Source: MH13 sp042140245
GTDB taxonomy: Bacteria > Pseudomonadota > Alphaproteobacteria > Rhizobiales > MH13
DNA: 64,000 bases
Assembly (NCBI RefSeq): GCF_042140245.1
Contig: NZ_CP159483.1
Coordinates: forward strand, 2,046,001 to 2,110,000
Direction of reading: 5' to 3'
Shown here: one piece after another, positions 25,126 to 34,105 of the stretch
How positions within the stretch are numbered: position 1 is the stretch's first letter
How the letters are laid out: every line of letters begins with the position of its first letter
Notes under the pieces: model-generated
Database searches by the model: none
Told to the model about the DNA's origin: nothing
The model's input: the letters and a program-made list of their open reading frames with translations, nothing else
Translations under genes and position numbers: made by a program

Positions 25126-27126
25126 ATGGCTGCAAAACAGGCTGAAGCCAAAGTTTCGACCGAAGGCGCGGACGCGCCCCTTCTCGATCTCAACGATGCA
25201 TCCGTCAAAAAGATGATCAAGGCCGCCAAGAAGCGCGGTTTTGTCACCTATGATGAGTTGAATGCGGTGCTGCCGTCAGACCAGGTGGCGTCTGAGCAAA
25301 TTGAAGACACGATGGCGATGCTCAATGATATGGGCATCAATGTTGTTGAGGCTGAGGAAGCTGAAGAAGCTGCTGAGAGCACATCAACAGCGGTCGCCGA
25401 GACCACCACAAAAGCGGTTGCTACCACCACCAAGCGCGAGCCGACCGACCGCACGGATGATCCTGTACGGATGTATCTGCGCGAAATGGGTACGGTGGAA
25501 TTGCTTTCGCGTGAGGGCGAGATTGCGATCGCCAAGCGTATCGAAGCTGGCCGCGAAGCAATGATCGCCGGTCTTTGTGAGAGCCCACTGACATTCCAAG
25601 CGATCATCATTTGGCGTGATGAGCTGAATGAGGAGAAAGTCCTCCTTCGCGACATCATCGATTTGGAAGCGACGTATGCCGACCCTGAAGGCAAAGGCAT
25701 TCAGCCGCCTCCACCAACAAACCCGACGCACAATCGTCCGGGTGGGCCAAACGCGCCGGCACCAAGTTCGTCAGCACCAACGGCAGCCAATGATGATGCG
25801 CCTGATGGTGAGAACAGCGACAATCCAGATGAGGACGATGAGGATGATGAGGATGATATCAATCTCTCACTCTCGGCGATGGAAGCAGAACTGAAGCCGA
25901 AGGTCGTCGGCGTTTTCGATGAGATTGCCAACAACTACACCAAGCTCTCCAAGCTCCAGGATGTAAACCTCGACGGCAAAGCAGGCTCGTCTTTGACGCC
26001 GAGCCAAGAGCGTCGTCTGGAAGGCTTAAAAAACGATACCATCAAAGCGGTGAAGAGCTTGCAGCTCAACAACAACCGTATTGAAGCGCTGGTCGAGCAA
26101 CTCTACGCGATCAACCGCAACTTGGTGTCGATGGAAAGCCGTCTGCTGCGTCTTGCCGAAAGCTATGGCGTTGACCGGACAGAGTTCTTGAAGACGCATC
26201 AGGGATCAGAACTTGATCCAAACTGGGTGCGCCGTGTTGCCAATTTGGCAGGACGTGGTTGGAAGCCGTTTATCGCCGAAGAAAAAGAAGCGGTGAAAGA
26301 ACTGCGCGGTGATATTCGTGAGTTGGCCACACAGGCAGGTCTCGATGTGCCGGAGTTTCGCCGCATCGTGAACAAGGTGCAGAAGGGTGAGCGCGAGGCC
26401 GCCATCGCTAAGAAGGAGATGGTGGAAGCCAATCTGCGCTTGGTGATTTCGATTGCGAAGAAGTATACCAATCGCGGTTTGCAGTTCCTCGATCTTATCC
26501 AGGAAGGCAATATCGGCCTGATGAAGGCGGTCGATAAGTTTGAGTATCGGCGTGGTTACAAGTTCTCCACTTATGCCACTTGGTGGATCCGTCAGGCGAT
26601 CACCCGTTCTATCGCCGATCAGGCGCGCACCATTCGTATTCCGGTGCACATGATCGAAACGATCAATAAGATCGTGCGGACCTCCCGCCAGATGCTGCAT
26701 GAGATTGGCCGTGAGCCGACACCTGAAGAGCTATCTGAAAAACTGGCCATGCCACTGGAGAAAGTGCGCAAGGTTCTGAAAATCGCCAAGGAGCCGATCT
26801 CTCTGGAGACGCCTGTTGGCGATGAAGAGGACAGCCATCTGGGTGATTTCATCGAGGATAAGAATGCTGTTCTGCCGATTGATGCGGCCATCCAGTCGAA
26901 CTTGCGCGAGACCACAACGCGCGTGCTGGCATCGCTCACACCGCGCGAAGAGCGCGTGCTGCGTATGCGCTTTGGCATTGGCATGAACACCGACCACACG
27001 CTGGAAGAGGTCGGCCAGCAATTCTCGGTGACCCGCGAACGTATTCGCCAGATTGAGGCCAAAGCGTTGCGTAAACTGAAGCACCCAAGCCGCTCGCGCA
27101 AACTGCGTTCGTTCTTGGACAGCTAG
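25126..27126 (+). CDS. rpoD: primary sigma factor RpoD (sigma-70)
   Basis: 666 residues. Region 1.1 is at the N-terminus (LLDLNDASVKKMIKAAKKRGFVTYDELNAVLP). Region 1.2 is DPVRMYLREMGTVELLSREGEIAIAKRIE. A long Pro/Asn then Asp/Glu-rich insert (about residues 190-245) follows, then regions 2-4 (IGLMKAVDKFEYRRGYKFSTYATWW; VTRERIRQIEAKALRKLKHP). It directs RNA polymerase to housekeeping promoters. The unusually acidic insert sits in the non-conserved region typical of alphaproteobacterial RpoD. The HlyU-like gene begins nine bases after its stop. Confidence 0.98.
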   Translation: MAAKQAEAKVSTEGADAPLLDLNDASVKKMIKAAKKRGFVTYDELNAVLPSDQVASEQIEDTMAMLNDMGINVVEAEEAEEAAESTSTAVAETTTKAVATTTKREPTDRTDDPVRMYLREMGTVELLSREGEIAIAKRIEAGREAMIAGLCESPLTFQAIIIWRDELNEEKVLLRDIIDLEATYADPEGKGIQPPPPTNPTHNRPGGPNAPAPSSSAPTAANDDAPDGENSDNPDEDDEDDEDDINLSLSAMEAELKPKVVGVFDEIANNYTKLSKLQDVNLDGKAGSSLTPSQERRLEGLKNDTIKAVKSLQLNNNRIEALVEQLYAINRNLVSMESRLLRLAESYGVDRTEFLKTHQGSELDPNWVRRVANLAGRGWKPFIAEEKEAVKELRGDIRELATQAGLDVPEFRRIVNKVQKGEREAAIAKKEMVEANLRLVISIAKKYTNRGLQFLDLIQEGNIGLMKAVDKFEYRRGYKFSTYATWWIRQAITRSIADQARTIRIPVHMIETINKIVRTSRQMLHEIGREPTPEELSEKLAMPLEKVRKVLKIAKEPISLETPVGDEEDSHLGDFIEDKNAVLPIDAAIQSNLRETTTRVLASLTPREERVLRMRFGIGMNTDHTLEEVGQQFSVTRERIRQIEAKALRKLKHPSRSRKLRSFLDS

Positions 27127-27135
27127 AGGCCTGCC

Positions 27136-27420
27136 ATGTCGTTTTTCAAAAAGCTTTTTGGCGGCGGTGAAGGCTCAGGCGGTGGCGCAAAGGCCACGTC
27201 GCGTGAGACCTACAAGGACTTCATCATCGAAGCGTCACCTATGGCCGAAGGTGGCCAGTACCGGCTGCGTGCTTTCATTGTGGAGAGCGAGGCCGAGGAT
27301 GCTCGGCGTGCAACGGTGATCCGTGCTGACCTTTTTGCCTCAGCCGACCAAGCTTCTGAGTTTGCTGTGATGAAGGCCAAGCAAGTGATCGACGAGCAAG
27401 GCGCCGCTGTTTTCAACTGA
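27136..27420 (+). CDS. HlyU-family protein
   Basis: 94 residues: MSFFKKLFGGGEG, a glycine-rich linker, then YKDFIIEASPMAEGGQYRLRAFI and FASADQASEFAVMKAKQVIDEQG. This is the alphaproteobacterial HlyU-like family, annotated as transcriptional activator by analogy with Vibrio HlyU but of unproven function here. It probably shares the rpoD transcript, which ends at the terminator 20 bases later. Confidence 0.85.
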   Translation: MSFFKKLFGGGEGSGGGAKATSRETYKDFIIEASPMAEGGQYRLRAFIVESEAEDARRATVIRADLFASADQASEFAVMKAKQVIDEQGAAVFN

Positions 27421-27442
27421 TCGGGGCCTATCCAACTTCATG

Positions 27443-27483
27443 AAAAAGGCTCGCCAAGCTGATAACCTTGGCGAGCCTTTTTC
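27443..27483. terminator. bidirectional rho-independent terminator
   Basis: AAAAAGGCTCGCCAAG and CTTGGCGAGCCTTTTT (about 27444-27459 and 27467-27482) form a long stem with a short loop, A-tract before and T-tract after. It can end both the rightward rpoD-hlyU transcript and the leftward vWA gene that stops at 27509. Confidence 0.9.
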
Positions 27484-27508
27484 GTTTTTCGTTGTCGGTT
27501 CGTGGGTG

Positions 27509-29287
27509 CTACCGCGTGAGGCGTAGCTCACCGACGGAGTCGGCAATCTCGTTGAAAGCGCCTACCAACTCAGACGACGAGTTGACATGATACGCCATGC
27601 TGGTCTCCGAGGCACATGTATCCCACATGGCACGCGAGGAGGAATCCAAGCCGAACGTCACAGTGTAGACGATGATGCCTGCTGCCTTAGCGTTTGCGCA
27701 GGCGGCCAGTGTGCGCGTGTCGATGTATTGACGTGCGCCGTTGACCGATTGAGACGGAAAGCGACCGGTGGCCAGATGGCCGTAAGCGGAGTAGTGCGAA
27801 CCCAAAGCACTGTTGCTGGAGCTAACAAGTTCGTTGCGACCATCCGTCATCACCACCATGACTTTGGTGACCTCATCATAGGGCTCACCTTCTGTGAAGG
27901 GATGTCCGGGTGAAAGTGTGCGCCACCCCCAAACAACGCCTTGAGCGGTTACCGTACCGCCGCCACGCCAATAGGTCATGTCGTCGATGCGATCTTGCAG
28001 CATCGTGAAGTTGTCGGTCAGCGGTACAATGGGATCGCCGCAGTTTTGCGCGGGACCGCGGGTTGTGTTGGGAATTTCATCCACACTGTGCCCGTCCGAG
28101 CTGGCATATTTGTATACGCTGTAATGTTGACCATTTTGATGGAAGCTGGCCCCTGATGGCTCGCGATCAGAAAGCCAATTGTTGGTGCTGCTCCACCCGG
28201 AGTCATCGATCCAAAAGCCTGGTACCCAAAGCGTGTCGGCGTTGTTGTCGTCTGGTGGTGTGTCGTCCACGTCAAAGGGCTCAGGGCGTGCTTCAACGCA
28301 GCCTTTCCACGCGACGTCTTCCATCTGTTGGTAAAGCTGCCAATGGCTGATTTGCGTGGGATTATAGATGCAACCGCCTTGAACCACGTACTCGTAGGGC
28401 GTCACGGTCTGTGCAAGCGCTACACTCACGCCAACCAGTTCACGCAACACATCGCCGTAAGCGTCCAAGAAGCTTAGAGAGGCAAAACCCGGCACGGCCA
28501 AACGATCAGATGACGCGTCCGAACTTGCAAACTGGACATCTGAGCCTGCTGGTGCGTCTACGCCGCTGATACGTGGAACGCAGCTTCCACCGGATTGGCG
28601 TGCGATAACCTGACCTTCGATCAGCTGTGCATGGTGTTGCGACAAGCCGTCACGATCAAGATACTGCTCCATCGATGCGCCATTGCCGATGTTAACCTGT
28701 GCGGTGTAGGGGACGAGCGCTATTTTGACATTGTCGGACTCGCCATCCTCAGTGACGACGTCGACAAAGTCTGACGCTGCTTCGCGGAGGCTCGCAATGC
28801 GGCCGGAGGATCGCATTGATCCGGTGTTGTCCAAAACCAGCGCTACTTCGAGTGAGCGAAAGTCAACGCCCACAGCGGCGTTCGCACCAACCGTGATCGA
28901 TTCAATACCCATAATGTCGAGTATGGTGGTGCCGACTTGCATTGATGCGTCTATGTCCATCAGAGTTTCGTCGTCAGGAGAACGCCGAATGTTCAGCGTG
29001 AGGGAATTGGCGCCATGCGCTCCACTGATCATGGCTTCGATTTGCGTGCGAATGGCCGCCTCAAGTTGGGCGTCGCTTAGCTGGCGTTCGTGAGCAGCGG
29101 TTAGGATCGCCCCGTCGAGCGCATCTTGAAGTTGGCTTTTGACGTTGGCAGCGCGGCTATAATCCAAGCTTGCGCCCACCATCCCCATGATGGGAATTGC
29201 CGCGATGCCAAAAATGATGGCAACGACACCGCGTTGATCACAAACAAAGCTTTTGAAATGGCTGGTCCACTTGGGAAGGATGGACAT
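27509..29287 (-). CDS. TadG-like pilus-assembly protein with vWA domain
   Basis: 592 residues. The N-terminus has a Flp/Tad pilin-like segment (FVCDQRGVVAIIFGIAAIPIMGMVGASLDYSRA), a single membrane helix with E/R-rich flanks as in TadE/TadG proteins. A von Willebrand A fold follows, with the metal-binding DNTGSM at about residue 150 and VVMTDGRNE near residue 490. The long insert between them contains cysteines and aromatic residues. Such proteins sit at the cell surface next to Tad pili; no other tad genes are in the window. ATG 29287 follows a GGA-rich stretch. Confidence 0.82.
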   Translation of the reverse strand: MSILPKWTSHFKSFVCDQRGVVAIIFGIAAIPIMGMVGASLDYSRAANVKSQLQDALDGAILTAAHERQLSDAQLEAAIRTQIEAMISGAHGANSLTLNIRRSPDDETLMDIDASMQVGTTILDIMGIESITVGANAAVGVDFRSLEVALVLDNTGSMRSSGRIASLREAASDFVDVVTEDGESDNVKIALVPYTAQVNIGNGASMEQYLDRDGLSQHHAQLIEGQVIARQSGGSCVPRISGVDAPAGSDVQFASSDASSDRLAVPGFASLSFLDAYGDVLRELVGVSVALAQTVTPYEYVVQGGCIYNPTQISHWQLYQQMEDVAWKGCVEARPEPFDVDDTPPDDNNADTLWVPGFWIDDSGWSSTNNWLSDREPSGASFHQNGQHYSVYKYASSDGHSVDEIPNTTRGPAQNCGDPIVPLTDNFTMLQDRIDDMTYWRGGGTVTAQGVVWGWRTLSPGHPFTEGEPYDEVTKVMVVMTDGRNELVSSSNSALGSHYSAYGHLATGRFPSQSVNGARQYIDTRTLAACANAKAAGIIVYTVTFGLDSSSRAMWDTCASETSMAYHVNSSSELVGAFNEIADSVGELRLTR

Positions 29288-29457
29288 AGTTCGACTCCGC
29301 ACTCAAATCCGAACCTAACGTAGTCGGAAGAGGTAAACAGAGACGGTGGTGCCGGCGGGCAAATTGTTTGACTTGCTTAAGGTTCTGCTAACGACAACTT
29401 TTGCTAACAGCACTGGTCGATAGCAAACTGTTGCGACCAGCGCTGTACCAGCGATTT

Positions 29458-30228
29458 TCAGTTTGAGCCGTTGTCGATCGCCCATGTGATGCTGACGGTT
29501 GTTCTGAGCTCTTGTTCGCCCGTAGCAACTGGGATTGCATCTGCTGATTCCATGGCCATCGCCATGCGCGCCATTTGTGGCTGTGGCGGTTGTTGGCGTG
29601 CTTGGTTTTGACTGATGGAGATAACACGGCCCAGCGACACGCCTGCGGCCTCTGTCAGCATTTCAGCTTGTGCCATCGCATCGGCGACCGCGGCTTGGCG
29701 CGCCTCTGCGAAGAGGGCATCTGGCTCATCAACGGCAAAAGAAAGACCACCCATCTGGTTCACGCCAGCCGTGATTAGGGCATCTAGCGCTTCGCCAATG
29801 ATGGTTAGATCACGCACGCGAACGGTCAATTGGTTGGACACGGTGTAGCCGTCGATGCGTGGTGGCCGACGTTCTCCATTGGAGCTATCGAAATAGGTGT
29901 AGCGCGGTTCAACCGTCAGTCGGCTGGTTTGCATGTCGCGCTCTTCGACACCCATTGCCTGCAAAGCGGCAAATGTGTCGGCCATGATTTTGGTGTTGGC
30001 ATCAAGCGCCTCACGGGCAGTGCGTGCCTCGGTGACCGCGCCAGCATTGACAACAGCAATGTCGGGCTCAGCGTTCAGCGTGCCATGGCCGGTAACTGTT
30101 ATCGTGGCCTCGGCGAGCGGCTCAAATGGCATTTCTTCAGCGACCGCGGTTTTGGCAACGGCACCAAGGGTTAGGACGAACGCAATGAATGAGAAAGCAA
30201 GCAACAGGCGGGAAGATGCAAATGACAT
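29458..30228 (-). CDS. SIMPL (DUF541) domain periplasmic protein
   Basis: 256 residues with a signal peptide (RLLLAFSFIAFVLTLGAVAKTAVAEE). The mature part begins ATITVTGHGTLNAEPDIAVV and continues VSNQLTVRVRDLTIIGEALDALITAGVNQMGGLSF, the DUF541/SIMPL pattern. Members are secreted or periplasmic proteins linked to oxidative stress or outer-membrane surface functions; the mechanism is unknown. It precedes the vWA gene on the same strand with 170 bases between. Confidence 0.88.
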   Translation of the reverse strand: MSFASSRLLLAFSFIAFVLTLGAVAKTAVAEEMPFEPLAEATITVTGHGTLNAEPDIAVVNAGAVTEARTAREALDANTKIMADTFAALQAMGVEERDMQTSRLTVEPRYTYFDSSNGERRPPRIDGYTVSNQLTVRVRDLTIIGEALDALITAGVNQMGGLSFAVDEPDALFAEARQAAVADAMAQAEMLTEAAGVSLGRVISISQNQARQQPPQPQMARMAMAMESADAIPVATGEQELRTTVSITWAIDNGSN

Positions 30229-30318
30229 CGGTGGTCCAAGGTTGTTGGGTGGAATGACGAGCTTGGCTTAGGGCGCTTGGAATGCGGCGCCAATGAGGCC
30301 GTGCTTGCCCACTTTGGA

Positions 30319-30346
30319 TTGACCTTTGGGCTGGGCGCGGTATGCA
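30319..30346 (+). promoter_or_regulatory. probable promoter of the tRNA-Ile2 gene
   Basis: TTGACC at 30319-30324 and TATGCA at 30341-30346 are separated by 16 bases, and the tRNA starts 24 bases downstream. The spacing and position fit a sigma-70 promoter, though the -10 element is not consensus. Confidence 0.5.
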
Positions 30347-30369
30347 GGTCGCACGGCTGACACGCTACA

Positions 30370-30446
30370 GGGCCTGTAGCTCAATTGGTTAGAGCCGGCG
30401 GCTCATAACCGCTTGGTTGGGGGTTCGAGTCCCTCCAGGCCCACCA
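30370..30446 (+). tRNA. tRNA-Ile2(CAT), lysidine-modified type; insertion site of the element
   Basis: 77 bases fold into a full cloverleaf. The acceptor stem GGGCCTG/CAGGCCC is perfect, the D stem is GCTC/GAGC, the anticodon stem GGCGG/CCGCT carries loop CTCATAA, the T stem encloses TTCGAGT, and CCA is encoded. The anticodon is CAT, but the GGCGGCTCATAACCGCTTGG segment closely resembles E. coli tRNA-Ile2 (ileX), not elongator Met. So it should be modified by TilS to read AUA. The serine-recombinase frame of the inserted element ends inside this gene on the other strand. Confidence 0.92.
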
Positions 30447-31971
30447 TCTCCAAATTCCGGGCCGGAATCGTCTCTAAGAGCTTGAACGGTAAGGACAATT
30501 TGGGGTTCAAAAAGCCGTTCTCCCTGTGATAGGCAACACGTCCTGCAAAGGCCAGTTTCAGTACCGTCCGCTGCAGGAGCAGATTGCCAGAATCCCAAAG
30601 TTTCCAAGGGTTTGAGAGGAATTCGCAGGCGAGTTCAAACAACTCTCGGAAGCTCCCTCTTGGCTGCTCGATCCTGGTGATCTCCGCAGCAATGCCGCGC
30701 CTATCCTCTTCCAGGGCTGAAATACGCTGCTCATAGGCGTCGATGACGGAGTCGTTCTCTGACTTTGTGATCCGGTCCAGCAGCGATTGAATCTGCTTGT
30801 CCTTCTCTCTCATCGATGCTCGCAACCGATCCCGAATAACTTGCTGGTGCGAGAGGCGTCCCTCCCAGCCATCCTTAAATAGCTCAAAGGCCAAAGCGAA
30901 CAGCTTTGGTGCAGGATTGAGTGACAGCAGAAGCGCCTCAAACTCGCCTTCGAGCTTATCCTTGCGAATGGATTTGGCGTAGCTGACGCAGTTCTTGTTG
31001 TGGCAGCGGTAGTAGGGGTGACGTTTCCCGGTTTTGCTCTGTGAATAGCAGGAGGTGAGGGCGCTACCGCAATCACCACATTCAACATGCCCGCGCAGGG
31101 GGAAGTCTTTGCTGATGTTTTTGCGAGCAGGCGCATGACCACCGGTCGCCAACCGTTCTTTATTGCGTTGGAATGTCTTCCAATCGATCAGGGGTTCATG
31201 CTGGCCCTCCCGCAAGGGAATGTCCCAGCTGGGCATGTGAACATAGCCAGCGTAGATGGGCTGGGTGAGAATCCGGGTGACGCGATAGGCGTAAACCTCT
31301 CCTCGCGGTGATTTCGGGAAGAGGGGGTTGGTTTCCAACTCTCGCTTAACCTCTGCCTGAGTTTGCAGCGAGCCATTTGCAAAGCGATTGAGAACGTCGG
31401 CGATAAAGGTTGCCAGCGGTTCATCACGAACCATCACCTTCCCGCCTTGGCTGGACCGAATAAACTTGTAGCCAGCGGGCGCGTGAAAGGTCCAATGGCC
31501 CTGCTCAAGCCGGGCGGTCATCTTCTGAACGACCTGCCGCTGGTTTTGCTTACGCTCCAGCTCACCCTGGGCCACGATCATCGTCAGGATGAAAATGCCC
31601 TCTGGCGAGTTATCGATTTTAAAATTCAGGCACTCGAGGACAACGCCTCGATCACCCAACTCGCGGAAGAGCTTGAGAAAGAACTCCGTGTCCCGCGCGA
31701 ACCTCTTGGTGTCATCGAAACACAGAATGTATCGCTTTTTCGGATGCGCATCGATGTAATCGAGCATCTCCATAACGCCCGAACGGTTCTTATAATTGCC
31801 GCCACCAGTGAAGACATCGGAGAAGGTAGCGGCGACTATGCCACCTTTCTGCTCAACATATTTCTGGCAGCGGTGTTTTTGGCTTTCCAGCCCGTCACCA
31901 TCGGTCGCCTGTTTGATGTCTGAGACGCGGGCATAGATGAGATATTGTGCTGGTTCATTACTTAGCTTCAT
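30403..31971 (-). CDS. large serine recombinase (site-specific integrase of the element)
   Basis: 522 residues. The resolvase domain carries the nucleophilic serine in YLIYARVSD (about residue 17), followed by GDGLESQKHRC and the FDDTKRFARD region. A recombinase domain follows, then a zinc ribbon (CGDCGSAL ... YYRCHNKNC, about residues 297-325) and a long coiled coil (about 380-440). It catalyses integration and excision through a serine-DNA intermediate. ATG 31971 has AGGAGG five bases upstream. The last 12 codons (GLEGLEPPTKRL) are antisense to the tRNA-Ile2 gene, and the stop lies in its anticodon loop. In the excised circle the frame would continue instead into the ORF at 50150-50257. Confidence 0.93.
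   Translation of the reverse strand: MKLSNEPAQYLIYARVSDIKQATDGDGLESQKHRCQKYVEQKGGIVAATFSDVFTGGGNYKNRSGVMEMLDYIDAHPKKRYILCFDDTKRFARDTEFFLKLFRELGDRGVVLECLNFKIDNSPEGIFILTMIVAQGELERKQNQRQVVQKMTARLEQGHWTFHAPAGYKFIRSSQGGKVMVRDEPLATFIADVLNRFANGSLQTQAEVKRELETNPLFPKSPRGEVYAYRVTRILTQPIYAGYVHMPSWDIPLREGQHEPLIDWKTFQRNKERLATGGHAPARKNISKDFPLRGHVECGDCGSALTSCYSQSKTGKRHPYYRCHNKNCVSYAKSIRKDKLEGEFEALLLSLNPAPKLFALAFELFKDGWEGRLSHQQVIRDRLRASMREKDKQIQSLLDRITKSENDSVIDAYEQRISALEEDRRGIAAEITRIEQPRGSFRELFELACEFLSNPWKLWDSGNLLLQRTVLKLAFAGRVAYHRENGFLNPKLSLPFKLLETIPARNLEMVGLEGLEPPTKRL
30431..30450 (+). repeat. left attachment site (attL) core repeat
   Basis: 20 bases of the tRNA 3' end and just beyond match 50241-50260 at 17 of 20 positions; the last ten (CCACCATCTC, 30441-30450) are identical. 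The strand exchange by the serine recombinase most likely falls in this ten-base block, leaving the tRNA intact. Confidence 0.78.
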
Positions 31972-32209
31972 CACTGCCTCCTGCGTCTATCTCACGGGAG
32001 ACTAGCTGAACTGGGTCCATCCCGAATGCTAAATCGACAAACGATTGGGTAATGCACCAAAGCGACTCCAGGAACTCGTCCTCCTGCTCTTTGGTCATAT
32101 CAAACTCGGCGAGATGCTCCCGATACTCATCGGGGTCGAAGCTCGTGCTGGGCAGCGGCGTAGCCGCATCTGGGTGTGGTTCGGGCGGGTAATGTTCATC
32201 AGCCATCAT
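31958..32209 (-). CDS. small acidic protein preceding the recombinase gene
   Basis: 83 residues, acidic and proline-rich at the start (MMADEHYPPEPHPDAATPLP), then a helical part with EHLAEFDMTKEQEDEFLESLW and FVDLAFGMDPVQ. It overlaps the recombinase start by about 14 bases and has AAGGAG upstream, so the two are co-translated. Small genes in this position commonly accompany such recombinases; a regulatory or excisionase-like role is possible but not shown. Confidence 0.72.
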   Translation of the reverse strand: MMADEHYPPEPHPDAATPLPSTSFDPDEYREHLAEFDMTKEQEDEFLESLWCITQSFVDLAFGMDPVQLVSREIDAGGSDEAK

Positions 32210-32251
32210 ATTTCTCCTTTATTGCGTGTTGTGTGACTCCTCTTTGAAAAA

Positions 32252-32283
32252 GAACAATTAGTGAACATTACACTATATTGTTC
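32252..32283. promoter_or_regulatory. long interrupted palindrome in the divergent promoter region
   Basis: GAACAAT-TAGTG (32252-32263) is mirrored by CACTA-T-ATTGTTC (32271-32283) around AACATTA. It lies between the leftward recombinase operon and the rightward 341-aa gene, where an operator for the element's regulator would be expected. The surrounding 32210-32421 is A+T-rich and has no gene. Confidence 0.45.
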
Positions 32284-32421
32284 GAAAGATGCAAAGACTT
32301 TTTCCAAGAAAATCTTCGTATTTCCGTAAGCGAGAGCCGCCCTAATTGTACCCGTGACGAAAAGTGTAGTCCTCGGGATTCTTGCGTCAGGCGGTTGGGA
32401 TTTTCTTGGGAGTTGGCACTG

Positions 32422-33447
32422 ATGTTTGACTGGCGAGACGCCACCCTCGAACAGTGCAAGCTGTTCTACGAGCCAATCAAAAGGCATGTTGGCTACTACG
32501 GCCTCGATTGGAAACCTTTTCTCGACGGCATCTATGAAGAAATGTCTGGTGCGAGTAGTGCCACGCGCCCAAGAGCCTATGACTTAGATATGGAAGGGCT
32601 TTCGAGAGGCAAGCTGGACCGTGTTAAACTGAACCTGATTTGGAGATGGTTAGAAAAACGTGATCCAGCCGTTGCCAGGCGCATTCTGGACGAAGTGCGT
32701 GGAATTGAGCCTAAACGTCACGGACGCAAAACTGACCAATCCCAGCACTCGATGGCTAGTGGTCCGCAACGTGTCGCTACGCCGAAGCTAGCAAACAAGA
32801 GTCTCGACCCCAATCGATGGCTGAAGTTCTTGTATCTCAGAGGCACCAATTCTGGTGTCGATATTGAGGTCGTCCCGCCGCCGCCCGACCGCTCCTCGCC
32901 TCGACGCCCACGCCCCGAGCGCGCACCCGACGAACCAGATAAAGGAGCCAATCGTCCTTCGTTCCCGTTATCAAAAGAGGCCGAGGACTTCATAAAGGCC
33001 GCTAAGTCGGCCCCTCGCACTGAGTCCGTTCAGTTAGTTCCGCGGAACCCATTATCCAAAACGCTTGTGCAGCAGCATCAATGGTTCCGCTTCAAGTTCG
33101 AAGCGATGCTTTCTGGACCAGTTTTGGCTATCCAGAAAAGCAGGGGGCCCGCTTGGATGCTAATGCCCATTAATGGGTTCGACCCCTACATTCCATCGGA
33201 TGAAGCTTTTAGGTTCCTGCCATTGCAGAAAACTGATGAGCCCGTATTTCTCTCGGAAGAGTACGAGGACGGGCGACATGACTTCGCTTTCATTTTTGCG
33301 CCTATCCAAATCGTTTTGCCGCTGGTTCAGTCAGTGGACTCACACCACAGTGTTGACCTGCAAGCCTTCGATGATCTCGTCGATTACTTGGAGGTCACTG
33401 ACGTAGAGTGGAGTATCCTAACGCTAAGCGTGATGTTCAGGCCCTAA
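32422..33447 (+). CDS. element-borne protein of unknown function (341 aa)
   Basis: Starts MFDWRDATLEQCKLFYEPIKRHVGYY; GGAG lies about ten bases upstream of ATG 32422. The frame is open further back, to 32278, but that region holds the promoter palindrome. It has an N-terminal helical part (to about residue 100), a proline/arginine linker (VVPPPPDRSSPRRPRPERAP), and a C-terminal domain of about 150 residues with HQWFRFKFEAMLSGPVLAIQ and a hydrophobic FAFIFAPIQIVLPLV segment. I recognise no family. The place next to the recombinase suggests an element maintenance or regulation function, but this is a guess from position. Confidence 0.7.
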   Translation: MFDWRDATLEQCKLFYEPIKRHVGYYGLDWKPFLDGIYEEMSGASSATRPRAYDLDMEGLSRGKLDRVKLNLIWRWLEKRDPAVARRILDEVRGIEPKRHGRKTDQSQHSMASGPQRVATPKLANKSLDPNRWLKFLYLRGTNSGVDIEVVPPPPDRSSPRRPRPERAPDEPDKGANRPSFPLSKEAEDFIKAAKSAPRTESVQLVPRNPLSKTLVQQHQWFRFKFEAMLSGPVLAIQKSRGPAWMLMPINGFDPYIPSDEAFRFLPLQKTDEPVFLSEEYEDGRHDFAFIFAPIQIVLPLVQSVDSHHSVDLQAFDDLVDYLEVTDVEWSILTLSVMFRP

Positions 33448-33462
33448 TCTCACAATTTGTAT

Positions 33463-33489
33463 GAACGGGATGCTTCGCATCTTTCGCAA
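33463..33489 (+). repeat. 26-bp direct repeat, copy 1
   Basis: AACGGGATGCTTCGCATCTT followed by TCGCAA; 25 of 26 bases match 34250-34275 in the same orientation. It contains a 5-bp stem (GATGC/GCATC). The two copies flank the DUF1566-like gene. Confidence 0.8.
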
Positions 33490-33535
33490 TGATTTAAGCA
33501 AGTTCTTTCAGCACAGTGCAGAGTAGGTCTTGGTG

Positions 33536-34105
33536 TCAGATTTGCGGCGTGGGGCTGCCGTAACGGACCATTACAAAACGTCTTGGATCAGAGCCTGAGG
33601 TGGCTTGGTCAACTTGTCCGCCGACCACCCTAATAGCCTGGTAAATCCCGTGCTTGTCGATGACACGATACGTCCGTTTTCTCTGGTCGAAGACCGAGTC
33701 CAAACCGGTGAGATGTTGGTTCCTAAGTAGATGCTCGACTTCTTCATAGGAAGCGAGTTGCCAGTCAGTACGCCCATGGCAATCTGCATCGGCTATAAAC
33801 TTTGCCATCTTCCTGACGCGAAGTGGCGGATAGTGCTCTTTAGACGGGATGAAAAACGGTAGATTGGCAGTTGGCGATATGCCGCCATATATCGTTCCAT
33901 CATGCATAACAGTGCCGATTTTTGTAGCTTTCGCAAATTCTTCCGCACGGTCAGTAGTGATATGGGCAAGGATGGAGGGACTGGTCGAGATTCGTAGGTG
34001 GTTATCCCCCGCCTCTTGAACGACCAATCTGTGACCTTCGGGCACCTCTATGAGCAACTCTCCTTTTGCACAAACACTGAAATTAATGAGCCTTCTATTC
34101 TCCAA
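33536..34105 (-). CDS. DUF1566/Lcl-like domain protein of the element
   Basis: 189 residues. The part DGTIYGGISPTANLPFFIP (about residues 69-87), followed by WQLASYEEVEHLLRNQHLTG, resembles the DGT.YAGISP...DWR.PT..EL pattern of DUF1566/Lcl-type domains on plasmids and phages of alphaproteobacteria. The N-terminal 65 residues form another beta-rich part. Function unknown. It is oriented against both neighbours and lies between two direct repeats. Start ATG 34105. Confidence 0.65.
   Translation of the reverse strand: MENRRLINFSVCAKGELLIEVPEGHRLVVQEAGDNHLRISTSPSILAHITTDRAEEFAKATKIGTVMHDGTIYGGISPTANLPFFIPSKEHYPPLRVRKMAKFIADADCHGRTDWQLASYEEVEHLLRNQHLTGLDSVFDQRKRTYRVIDKHGIYQAIRVVGGQVDQATSGSDPRRFVMVRYGSPTPQI

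Noticed and set aside
30403..30446. Recombinase tail GLEGLEPPTKRL as a functional domain
   Set aside because: It is the antisense of the tRNA gene, so its sequence is set by the tRNA and not by selection on the protein.
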